This document shows, one piece after another, positions 1-6,615 of a stretch of DNA of 12,995 bases. The notes beneath the pieces were generated by a model, which did no database searches, was not told where the DNA came from, and worked only from the letters and a program-made list of their open reading frames with translations. Position 1 is the first letter of the stretch; every line of letters starts with the position of its first letter. Origin of the DNA: DATBMY01 sp036554605 (GTDB lineage Bacteria; Acidobacteriota; Blastocatellia; UBA7656); assembly GCA_036554605.1 (NCBI GenBank), contig DATBMY010000392.1:1-12995 (forward strand), read 5' to 3'. Position numbers and translations under genes: made by a program.

Positions 1-2035
1 AGTGGCCGGCGACGAGCTGCCGCTCGGCATAAAGCTTTAGCAGCTCTTCGGCCATATCGCGCATGGCGCGTTTGGCGCGCGCCTTCGCCTTTTGCCACCC
101 AAGCCCGCCGAGACGGTCGAGCTGCGGCTGGTGCCCTTCGCCCGCCGAATATCTCTGCACGAGGTCGAGCCGCTCGACCGGCACAAACAGCTTCGCCCCT
201 TCCGAATAAGTGACAAGCATGAACTCGCGCACTTTCTCGGCCGCGCGCTCGATTCCGGCGGCGACGTTGCCGGTCGGCCCTCCCGCGGTCGAAATCTGTC
301 TCAGGCCTTGAAACTGGCCTATCCCGTGGTCGACGTGCACGACGTAATCGCCCGGCTTGAGGTCGCCCAGGTCGGACAAAAAGGCCGACACCTTGCGCTG
401 CTTTCTTGCGCGCCCGGCAACGGTTCGCTGCAAGGGCGCGCGCTCGGTCTCGCCGAATACGTCCGATTCCGTAAGCACCGAAAGCCCGGCCGAGGGCAGC
501 GCGAACCCGTTCGCGAGCTTGCCCGCGGTGACGATGCGGCTCGCGGCAATCGAGCGGCGCGCTTCGCGCTCGCGGGCGTTGAGCGACGGCAACAGCTCCG
601 CGGTGACCTCGTACTCGCCGAGCATCTCGCGCACGCGCTCGGCAAGCCCGATGCTCGGCATCACGAAAAGAGTCGTCCAGCCCGCGGACTGCGCCTGAAG
701 CTCTCGCGCCATATCTTGCACGCGCCCGTTGTATCGCCTCGCCGATTGCGATATGAGCGCGACGTCGGGCGTGTCGTCCGCGACGGTAAACAGGAAGAGA
801 TGGCGAGGGCGCGCCGGGGGTGGCGATTCGGATCGCGACTCGGAGGCGGGCGGGCCGGTGAGCGAGAGCGAGTCGATGCGGAATTGTTCGTCCAGGGCGG
901 CGGCGGCGCGGCCGAGCAACCTCATGTCGAGGCGCGCGGCCGAATCTATCCGCGAGCGCAGCTCTTCGGCCGTCAGGTATAAGCTCTCCGGCGGCAGCGC
1001 GAGCTCGCCCGCGTCGTCCGCCTGTTCGAAGCGGTCCGAGAGATATGCGTATAGCTCCGCCGCGCGCTTTTCAATATCGACCGGCTCGTCGATGATCAGC
1101 ACCGCATCTTTTATATAATCGAAGGCCGATGCCGTAAGCGGGCGCACGAGCGGCAGCAGATACTCCCAGCCCGGAAACGGCTCGCCCCGCTCCGCGTGCG
1201 CCACGCGCGCGCGCAGGTCGCGGCGAAACCGGTCGTCCGTCCAGCGACGCTCGGCCTCCTCGGCCCACTGCATGAACTGCTCGCGCTTGACCGAAAGCTC
1301 GCGCATGGGGACTATCAGCGTCTCCGCGACTCGCCCCGTAGAGCGCTGCGTGTCGGCGTCAAATTCGCGTATGGAATCTACCGTGTCGCCGAAAAACTCT
1401 ATGCGATGCGGCGCGGGGTGAGCGGGCGAGAATACGTCGAGTATGCCGCCGCGCAGGCTGAATTCGCCGACCGCGCCGACCGGCTCCTCGCGCACGTAGC
1501 CGGAGGCGATCAGCAGGTCGACGATAAGCTCGGGCGGCATGTCTTCGCCCACGCGAAGCGTCAGGCCGGAAGATTTGAGCTGATCGGGCGGGAGGGTTCG
1601 CTCGCCAAGCGCGCCTATCGAGGTGAGAAGCACGCGCGCCTCCCCGCGTGACGTGCGATAAAGCGCAAGCGCGCGCTGCTCTAATACGTCGGGATGAGGC
1701 GAGGTCCCGTCGTACGGATCGGTTTCCAGCGCCGGGATGGCGAGCACGAGTGATTCGCAGCTCGACTCGCCGTTGAGCGCGCAGAAGAAGAATTCTAAAT
1801 CGGGCTGGAACTCTTCCAGCTCGCGATTCGAGCGGGCGACGAAGACGACGCGGCGGGCGAGCATCTTTTCAAGCGCCGCGACGACAAGCGCGCGAGCGCT
1901 CCCGGCAAGCCCCGATATTATGACGACGCGACGGCCCGCATTGATCTCGGCCAGCAGTTTTGTAAGCTCGGTAGAGCCGAGCAGATCGCCGAATATTTCC
2001 GGGTAGAAGGTTTCAGCCGGCACGTCTATCGCCAA
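1..2035 (-). CDS. mfd: Transcription-repair coupling factor Mfd, N-terminal part (cut by window edge)
   Basis: Mfd displaces RNA polymerase stalled at DNA lesions and recruits UvrA. The minus strand reads open without a stop for 678 codons to the left edge. From the start, residues ~20-60 form the UvrB-like D1a fold with a degenerate P-loop (SGLAGSARAL), as is usual in Mfd. Next comes the DPYDGTSPHPDVLEQRA block, then GEFSLRGGILDVFSP (~190-203), the UvrB-homology signature. Near residues 558-575 lies the RNA-polymerase-interacting domain motif DYVVHVDHGIGQF, followed by LFVPVERLDLVQRYS. The last ~35 residues, ending LLKLYAERQLVAGH, are the linker before the translocase, so the helicase motifs lie outside the window. 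The start is taken as TTG at 2035-2033, because GAGGTGAG (2046-2039) lies just upstream and an in-frame TGA precedes it. A GTG four codons later is the alternative but is badly spaced. Identity is very secure; the start is less so. Confidence 0.93.
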   Translation of the reverse strand, partial: MAIDVPAETFYPEIFGDLLGSTELTKLLAEINAGRRVVIISGLAGSARALVVAALEKMLARRVVFVARSNRELEEFQPDLEFFFCALNGESSCESLVLAIPALETDPYDGTSPHPDVLEQRALALYRTSRGEARVLLTSIGALGERTLPPDQLKSSGLTLRVGEDMPPELIVDLLIASGYVREEPVGAVGEFSLRGGILDVFSPAHPAPHRIEFFGDTVDSIREFDADTQRSTGRVAETLIVPMRELSVKREQFMQWAEEAERRWTDDRFRRDLRARVAHAERGEPFPGWEYLLPLVRPLTASAFDYIKDAVLIIDEPVDIEKRAAELYAYLSDRFEQADDAGELALPPESLYLTAEELRSRIDSAARLDMRLLGRAAAALDEQFRIDSLSLTGPPASESRSESPPPARPRHLFLFTVADDTPDVALISQSARRYNGRVQDMARELQAQSAGWTTLFVMPSIGLAERVREMLGEYEVTAELLPSLNAREREARRSIAASRIVTAGKLANGFALPSAGLSVLTESDVFGETERAPLQRTVAGRARKQRKVSAFLSDLGDLKPGDYVVHVDHGIGQFQGLRQISTAGGPTGNVAAGIERAAEKVREFMLVTYSEGAKLFVPVERLDLVQRYSAGEGHQPQLDRLGGLGWQKAKARAKRAMRDMAEELLKLYAERQLVAGH

Positions 2036-2068
2036 TAGCTCACCTCACGTCAGAGCATCCGAAAATCG

Positions 2069-2098
2069 ATTCTAACAAGCCGCCCGAGCGCGGCGCAA
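2069..2098 (-). promoter_or_regulatory. Possible promoter for mfd
   Basis: On the minus strand a -10-like TAGAAT (2074-2069; 5 of 6 to consensus) lies about 33 bp before the TTG start. A poor -35 (TTGCGC, 2098-2093) sits 18 bp further up. Only the -10 is convincing. Confidence 0.3.
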
Positions 2099-2143
2099 AA
2101 GGTATAGAATCTCAATTCGCCGCGGCGGCCGAAAACGAGTCTG

Positions 2144-2173
2144 TTGCCAATCGAAATAGCCGTTTGTTACTAT
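2144..2173 (+). promoter_or_regulatory. Possible sigma70-type promoter for the 2229 gene cluster
   Basis: TTGCCA (2144-2149; 5 of 6 to the -35 consensus), an 18-bp spacer and TACTAT (2168-2173) precede the first gene of the plus-strand cluster by 55 bp. The rest of the spacer between the divergent mfd and 2229 genes shows no other structure I could support. Confidence 0.35.
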
Positions 2174-2228
2174 CCCTTATAGCGATAATTCGCCATAGTT
2201 TACCGCGCCGGGCTTCGGAGGAATCAGC

Positions 2229-2837
2229 ATGAAAAAGCGTCTCGTCGCGCCGACGATGATTGCGCTGGCGGTCTCGTTCATCTGGACGGTCGCGCTGGCG
2301 CGAGAGCTCGGGTCGCGAGAGGCGCGCGAGAAGATCGCCTCCGCGCTCTCGCTCGACCGGCCCGACCGCGTCCGCATCAAATCGATATCGCCCGGCATGG
2401 GTGGCGAAGCCATAGTCGAAGCGCAGGTAGAGACGGCCGTAAGGTTCACGCAGGACAAGCAGGGCAAATGGCATGCGGTAGAGATGCGCTCGGGCGACCG
2501 CCGCTGGGAATCTTTCGAGTTAATTGAGACGGCCGTGCGCAAAGAGAAGGCGCTCAGGACGACGGCCGACCTGCGAAGGATCGCGACCGCGCTCGAAGCC
2601 TTTCGCCGCGAGCGCGGTTTTTACGTGGAGGCCGACGAAGGCCGGGCGCTCATTGATAACCTGTCGCCCGGCTACCTGGACACGGTGCTGAGGCTCGACT
2701 GGTGGTCGCGCGAGTTCGAGTATAAAGGGACTGCGACCGGCTACAGGCTTGCGAGCCTCGGCGCGGACGGCGTGGCGGGCACCGGTGACGACATAGTTAT
2801 AGAGAACGGCAAATTCATTCAAGGAGCGGCCGAGTGA
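2229..2837 (+). CDS. Secreted protein with type II secretion pseudopilin G-like (T2SSG) C-terminal domain
   Basis: A 202-residue protein of unknown function. Residues 1-24 are a Sec signal peptide (MKKR, hydrophobic stretch, then VALA before RE). Residues ~25-105 are a domain I do not recognise. Residues ~110-190 resemble the C-terminal globular part of GspG major pseudopilins: a helix (LRRIATALEAFRRERGFY), a G-x-A-L-I-D block, a Y-x-D-x-x-x-R-x-D-W-W segment in place of the usual P-x-D-P-W-G, and the calcium-loop-like GADGVAGTGDDI (178-189). It lacks a prepilin peptidase site and the long N-terminal helix of a pseudopilin, so it is not an ordinary GspG. The start is supported by GGAGGA 6-7 nt upstream. 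The stop overlaps the start of the next gene by 4 nt, so the two are probably translationally coupled. An envelope or periplasmic role is inference. Confidence 0.8.
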   Translation: MKKRLVAPTMIALAVSFIWTVALARELGSREAREKIASALSLDRPDRVRIKSISPGMGGEAIVEAQVETAVRFTQDKQGKWHAVEMRSGDRRWESFELIETAVRKEKALRTTADLRRIATALEAFRRERGFYVEADEGRALIDNLSPGYLDTVLRLDWWSREFEYKGTATGYRLASLGADGVAGTGDDIVIENGKFIQGAAE

Positions 2838-3343
2838 GCGCAAACCCGGCGGACGTTAAGCGTTCATTAAATATGCGCGTGGCGGCCGCCCACCGCAGCG
2901 CGCAGGTGATAGTCATGGCATTTGCGGCAAGCATAGTCGTCTATATGTTCGTCGGATTTCTATTGCTGCGCATAGCGCCGCCCGAGGCCGAGTCGCAAGT
3001 GCCGGTACCCTTTTACGTCGCGGCCGTCTTTCTGGCCTTCGGCTCGATCACGCTGCGCCGCACGCAACTGCGAGCGCTGAGGCTCGAGGTAGTGACGGGG
3101 CTGCGGGGAATAGACGGACTGCTCAAGCACCTTGTCAATATAACGATCATTAGCGCCGCGCTTGCTGAGATAATCGGCGTGCTCGCGATAGTGGTCGCCT
3201 TTTTCGGCGGCACGGCGTGGGACGTGGTACGGCTCGGCATAGTCGGGCTCGTGGTCACTCTCTACAGCTATCCTCGTCGCGAGGCGTGGCAGCGGACGAT
3301 AGATTATTACGCGGCGACCGCGCCCGGCGCCGCCACATCCTGA
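2834..3343 (+). CDS. Hypothetical four-helix membrane protein
   Basis: A 169-residue integral membrane protein that I cannot assign to a family. The start is GTG at 2834, inside the GTGA overlap with the preceding stop, with AAGGAG at 2821-2826 about 7 nt upstream. Hydrophobic helices lie at ~24-47, 58-75, 102-125 and 130-147, joined by a basic loop after helix 2 (RRTQLRALRLEVVTGLRG). Helix 3 carries a buried glutamate (E112, in AALAEIIGVLAIVVAFF), superficially like the carboxylate of rotary ATPase c-type subunits, but length and topology do not otherwise support that reading. Coupling to the secreted T2SSG-like protein suggests that the two products act together at the inner membrane; this is inference. 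Confidence 0.75.
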   Translation: MSANPADVKRSLNMRVAAAHRSAQVIVMAFAASIVVYMFVGFLLLRIAPPEAESQVPVPFYVAAVFLAFGSITLRRTQLRALRLEVVTGLRGIDGLLKHLVNITIISAALAEIIGVLAIVVAFFGGTAWDVVRLGIVGLVVTLYSYPRREAWQRTIDYYAATAPGAATS

Positions 3344-3344
3344 G

Positions 3345-3358
3345 AGTTTGAAGTTTCA
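3345..3358 (+). repeat. Two-copy heptad in a short spacer
   Basis: The 23-bp gap before the TPR gene holds AGTTTGA followed directly by AGTTTCA, a 7-nt tandem. It is too short to judge alone and is listed because longer degenerate heptads occur in other spacers of this window. Confidence 0.3.
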
Positions 3359-3366
3359 GAAGCGGA

Positions 3367-5457
3367 ATGAAAGGAAGTTCTATCTTGAGAAAGAACATTA
3401 TGGTAGTGAGCCTTATGGCCGTTCTCGCCCTTATGCTTTCGCCCGTCGGGAGCGCTTTCGCGCAATCGACAATGGACCGCCGCGCCGAGGCAGGTAGAAA
3501 GTATCTAGAAGGCAAGCGGCTGGAAGAGACTGGAAATTATTCGGGCGCGGTGGCCGCCTACAAGCAGGCCATCGAGCTGGACCCGCAGGCCGCCGAGCTG
3601 AGGATCACGCTCGGATCGCTTTACCTTAAGAACCGCAACATTATCGACGCGGAGGCGCAGGCCCGCGAGGCGGTCAAGATAGCGCCCGAAGACCTTGGCG
3701 TGCGCAAGCTGCTCGCGCAAGTCTATCTGGTGCAGGCGACGACCGGGACCGCGCCCGACAAGGAGAAGGCGCGCGCGGCCATAAATGAGCTTGAGGAGAT
3801 AATAAAGCGCGACCCGCAATCAAAGCTCCAGATGGATGAGGCGGAGGTGCCCGCGCTCGCCGTCATCGCCGATCTCTACTGGACGCTCGAAGAGCAGGAC
3901 AAGGCCATCGAGGCGCTCAAGAAAGTCTCCGAAGGCAACGCCGCGATGGACGAGATACACTTCCAGCTGGCTCGATTCTATTTTCATAAGAAGAAATATC
4001 GCGACGCCGCAACGGCCGCCCGCCGCGCTTACGACATAAGTCAGAAGGCGAATGACGCCCGCAAGTCGAACGCATATGCCGGGCTGCTCGCGAAATCGCT
4101 GCTCTACATAGGCCGCTCGCAGGAAGCGATAGACATATACGAGAAAGCGCTGGGCATAAAGAAGACGGCCAGCGGCGCGCCGGTGGCCAAAGAAGGCGAA
4201 GAGCTATTCAGGGAAGTCATCACCGACCCGCAGTTGATGTTCGATTACGCCGAGGCGCTGGTCTTCGCGGGCCGCTACGACGACGCCTCGAAACTTCTCG
4301 ACCCGTTAATCAAGGGGGTCCGCAAGGAGACGCCGCTTTACCTGACGGCCATCAGGATAAAGGTCGACTCGCTGCGCCGTTCGGGCAAACGCGAGGACGC
4401 GGTGCGAACGCTTGAAGAAGCGCTCAAGGGGCAGGATGTCTCCGAGAGCCTCCCCATACTCTATTCGCTCGCGGAAACCTACGAAGAGATGGAGCAGTTC
4501 GACAAGGCGATATCTACTTATGAGGAGGCGCTCTCGTCCATTCTCAACCCGGACGGAACCGTTAACGCGCGCGAGTGGGATAAGAACGCGGCTTCCATAA
4601 TGCTCCAGCGCATAGGCAACGCGCACCGGCTGGCGGGCCGGCGCGAGAAGGCGGTCGAGACGTTCGAGCGTATGCGCAAAGTGCTCGGCGTGGACAGCCC
4701 GCGCGCCGACCAGCTCATCCTCGACACGCTTATGAACGAGGGCAAGTACAAAGAGGCGATGGCCGCGGCGACTACGGCCGCCGAGAGATTCGCCGACGAA
4801 AGGTCGTTTAAGTTTTATCGCGCGCAGGCGGCCGCGAAGCTCGGCGACCTGGATACGTCTAACAAGATATTCGCCTCTCTCGTCGAGAAGGGCGGGCAGG
4901 ACGCCGACGTATATCTATTCTGGGCGGGCGTCCAGCTTGAATCGAATCAGTTAAAGGAAGCAGAGCTTACGGTCCGCAAGGCGATTGATCTGGAGCCAAA
5001 CGATCTCGGGCCTCTCGTGACGCTATCTTCGATTCAAGAGCGGCAGAAGAAGTACAAGGAGTCAGAAGCCACCTTAAGAAAGGCGCTCGAGATCGATCCC
5101 GACAACGCGACCGTGCTCAACAACCTCGGTTACTTCCTTGCCGACCGCAACGAGCGGCTGGCGGAAGCCGAGTCGCTCATCCGCCGCGCCGTCAACATAG
5201 AGCCTACGAATGGATCGTTCCTCGACTCGCTGGGGTGGCTCCTCTACAGGCAGGGCAAGACCGAAGAGGCGAGGAAGTACCTCGAACAGGCGGTCGTATA
5301 TTCGCCGCGCTCGGCCACAATACATGATCATCTCGGCGATCTCTACAAGAAGCAGGGACAGGTCGAAAAGGCCCGCGTCAAATGGGAAGAGGCGCTGAAA
5401 CTCTCCAACGACCCGGAAGAGATAAAGAAGATCAAAGAAAAGCTCGGCAAGAAATAG
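3367..5457 (+). CDS. Exported tetratricopeptide repeat (TPR) protein
   Basis: A 696-residue protein with an N-terminal signal peptide (RKNIMVVSLMAVLALMLSP, cleavage near AFAQ-S) followed almost wholly by helical TPR units. Clear repeats lie at ~40-125 (GNYSGAVAAYKQAIELDP and the next unit), around 375-390 (EQFDKAISTYEEAL) and ~540-685. The last block contains LNNLGYFLADR, LDSLGWLLYRQGKTEEA and HDHLGDLYKKQGQVEKA, an arrangement typical of large envelope-associated TPR proteins of Gram-negative bacteria. TPR arrays bind other proteins; no catalytic domain is seen. The C-terminus is lysine-rich. The start is uncertain: ATG 3367 has a weak ribosome site, while TTG 3385 has AAAGGAAG (3370-3376) at good spacing and would give a more normal signal peptide. 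It lies 23 nt after the membrane protein and is probably in the same operon. Periplasmic or outer-membrane scaffold function is inferred. Confidence 0.88.
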   Translation: MKGSSILRKNIMVVSLMAVLALMLSPVGSAFAQSTMDRRAEAGRKYLEGKRLEETGNYSGAVAAYKQAIELDPQAAELRITLGSLYLKNRNIIDAEAQAREAVKIAPEDLGVRKLLAQVYLVQATTGTAPDKEKARAAINELEEIIKRDPQSKLQMDEAEVPALAVIADLYWTLEEQDKAIEALKKVSEGNAAMDEIHFQLARFYFHKKKYRDAATAARRAYDISQKANDARKSNAYAGLLAKSLLYIGRSQEAIDIYEKALGIKKTASGAPVAKEGEELFREVITDPQLMFDYAEALVFAGRYDDASKLLDPLIKGVRKETPLYLTAIRIKVDSLRRSGKREDAVRTLEEALKGQDVSESLPILYSLAETYEEMEQFDKAISTYEEALSSILNPDGTVNAREWDKNAASIMLQRIGNAHRLAGRREKAVETFERMRKVLGVDSPRADQLILDTLMNEGKYKEAMAAATTAAERFADERSFKFYRAQAAAKLGDLDTSNKIFASLVEKGGQDADVYLFWAGVQLESNQLKEAELTVRKAIDLEPNDLGPLVTLSSIQERQKKYKESEATLRKALEIDPDNATVLNNLGYFLADRNERLAEAESLIRRAVNIEPTNGSFLDSLGWLLYRQGKTEEARKYLEQAVVYSPRSATIHDHLGDLYKKQGQVEKARVKWEEALKLSNDPEEIKKIKEKLGKK

Positions 5458-5460
5458 CTT

Positions 5461-5563
5461 ACAGGTGACAGAGGCCGGACCGGGTTACCGGGCACAGTAC
5501 TTTTTTATTGCTTTGAACCTCGGGTCGCTGTAACCTGTCCCCTGTTCCCTAGAGACTGTTCCC
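5461..5563 (+). repeat. Inverted degenerate heptad repeats in the TPR-CAP spacer
   Basis: The 126-bp spacer begins with ACAGGTG and ACAGAGG in tandem (5461-5474). It ends with five units in exact 7-nt register starting at 5529, 5536, 5543, 5550 and 5557, of type TGTNCCC; the fourth unit has diverged. The two blocks are in opposite orientation: ACAGGTGACAG (5461-5471) pairs with CTGTAACCTGT (5528-5538) at 10 of 11 positions around a ~56-nt loop. Whether this is a transcript structure or a residue of repeat expansion cannot be told from one copy. Confidence 0.55.
5480..5506 (+). terminator. Weak candidate terminator after the TPR gene
   Basis: A 4-bp CCGG/CCGG stem with a GTTA loop (5480-5491) is followed nine bases later by six T residues (5501-5506). 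The stem is short and the T tract is displaced, so efficient termination is doubtful. Confidence 0.25.
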
Positions 5564-5583
5564 GTGCAGAAGGTGGAGTAAGA

Positions 5584-6165
5584 ATGGGAAGAAAGTTTTG
5601 CCTTCTCTTACTGACCGCGTCAGTGTTGCTTTGGACCGGCTCGCCTCCGGGCTACTGCCAGCAAAACGATGAAGAGATTGCCGCCCGCTCGCGCGCGGCT
5701 CGCTCCTCTCGCGCCGTCGACTCCGAAAATGATCTCAAGCCGATGCGGCCGATGTCGCGCATCGAGCAGGTGGAGTCGCTTGAGCAGGAATGTCTCGACC
5801 AGATAAACCGGCTCAGAGCGGCCGAAGGGCTCACCCCGCTTCGCCTCTTGCCCGAGCTGCTTCCGGTGGCGCGCGATTACAGCCGGCGCATGGCCGAGGA
5901 GAGATTCTTCTCTCACACGGACCCCGACGGGCTCTCGGTCCGCCAGAGAGTCGAGGCCGCCCGCATTCGATGGAAGATGATCGGCGAAAATCTCGCTTAC
6001 TCGAACGGCTACATCAACCCAGTGGCCGTGACCCTGCGCGGCTGGATGGATAGCCCCGGCCACCGTCGCAATATACTCGACCCCGATTACCAGCATACTG
6101 CCATAGGCGTGTGGATAAGCGCCGACGGCACGGTCTATTTCACGGAGATATTTATCAAGCTCTGA
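5584..6165 (+). CDS. Secreted CAP/SCP-domain (PR-1-like) protein
   Basis: A 193-residue exported protein: signal peptide 1-25 (FCLLLLTASVLLWTGSPPGYC), an arginine- and serine-rich linker (~30-60), then a CAP domain (~65-193). Conserved family features are visible: LDQINRLRAAEGLTPL at the first helix, SHTDPDG with H111, GEN with E135, SPGHRRNIL with H160, and YFTEIF with E188. Together these give the His/Glu set that lines the CAP cavity. Bacterial CAP proteins are extracellular or periplasmic and mostly of unknown activity; metal or lipid binding is known for some relatives. The start has GGTGGAG about 6 nt upstream. The next gene begins one base after its stop, so the two are very likely co-transcribed. 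Confidence 0.88.
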   Translation: MGRKFCLLLLTASVLLWTGSPPGYCQQNDEEIAARSRAARSSRAVDSENDLKPMRPMSRIEQVESLEQECLDQINRLRAAEGLTPLRLLPELLPVARDYSRRMAEERFFSHTDPDGLSVRQRVEAARIRWKMIGENLAYSNGYINPVAVTLRGWMDSPGHRRNILDPDYQHTAIGVWISADGTVYFTEIFIKL

Positions 6166-6166
6166 T

Positions 6167-6565
6167 ATGTCCGCGATAGGTCCATATGAAGGTGCGCGCG
6201 TGCAATTCTCCTCGTTGCTGAAAGATGTAGTCTCAAGCATTGAGGGGGCGACCGGCGCTCTCATGCTTGAATCCGACGGCGAGGCCGTGGAGTGGCACCC
6301 GCGGCCCGGCGCCGATCGCCTGCGCCTGCGCGGAGCTTACCTGGCGCTCGCCTTCGAGCGCGCCCGCGCGGCAAGTGAAAACCTCGGCCAGGGCGAACGC
6401 TTGCTCAGCCTGATACTGGAGTACGAAGGGGCCAGCCTCATAATCGCACATCTCGACCCGGATTATTCCTTCGCGCTTGAGCTTGAGCCGGGCGCAAATA
6501 TCGGCCAGGCTTTCTATCGCATACAGCCCGTGATCGCGAAACTCAGACGGGAGCTTGTGTCATAA
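6167..6565 (+). CDS. Roadblock/LC7 domain protein
   Basis: A 132-residue cytoplasmic protein made essentially of one Roadblock/LC7 domain: helix FSSLLKDVVSSIEGATGALM, strand SDGEAVEW, long central helix (~50-72), strands LLSLILEYEGASLIIAHLD and YSFALELE, and final helix QAFYRIQPVIAKLRREL. Such domains dimerise and, in bacteria, often act as partners or GAPs of small Ras-like GTPases (MglB with MglA). No GTPase gene is adjacent here. It starts one base after the CAP gene stop. The ATG at 6167 has no good ribosome site; an in-frame GTG at 6200 preceded by GAAGGTG is a realistic alternative that would leave the domain intact at 121 residues. Family call fairly sure; partner and role unknown. Confidence 0.78.
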   Translation: MSAIGPYEGARVQFSSLLKDVVSSIEGATGALMLESDGEAVEWHPRPGADRLRLRGAYLALAFERARAASENLGQGERLLSLILEYEGASLIIAHLDPDYSFALELEPGANIGQAFYRIQPVIAKLRRELVS

Positions 6566-6579
6566 CCGTCGCGGTCGCG

Positions 6580-6608
6580 TTGACATACCCGCGGGCTGCT
6601 AATAGATT
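6580..6608 (+). promoter_or_regulatory. Near-consensus sigma70-type promoter before the acyltransferase
   Basis: A perfect TTGACA (6580-6585), a 17-bp spacer and TAGATT (6603-6608) stand directly before ATG 6616. Transcription would start at about 6615-6616, at the start codon itself. The TTG of the -35 box is also a nominal in-frame start codon. Confidence 0.55.
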
Positions 6609-6615
6609 CCAGCTC

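Noticed and set aside
92..1651. Several plus-strand open frames of 100-300 codons
   Set aside because: They are antisense to mfd, which reads through without a stop and shows Mfd domain motifs; the plus-strand products are arginine-rich and family-less.
5620..6264. A 214-codon minus-strand frame
   Set aside because: It is the shadow of the CAP-domain gene, which has a signal peptide and conserved CAP residues.
6580..6615. TTG 6580 as the start of the acyltransferase
   Set aside because: It coincides with a perfect -35 box, has no ribosome site, and would add 12 residues with no domain content.
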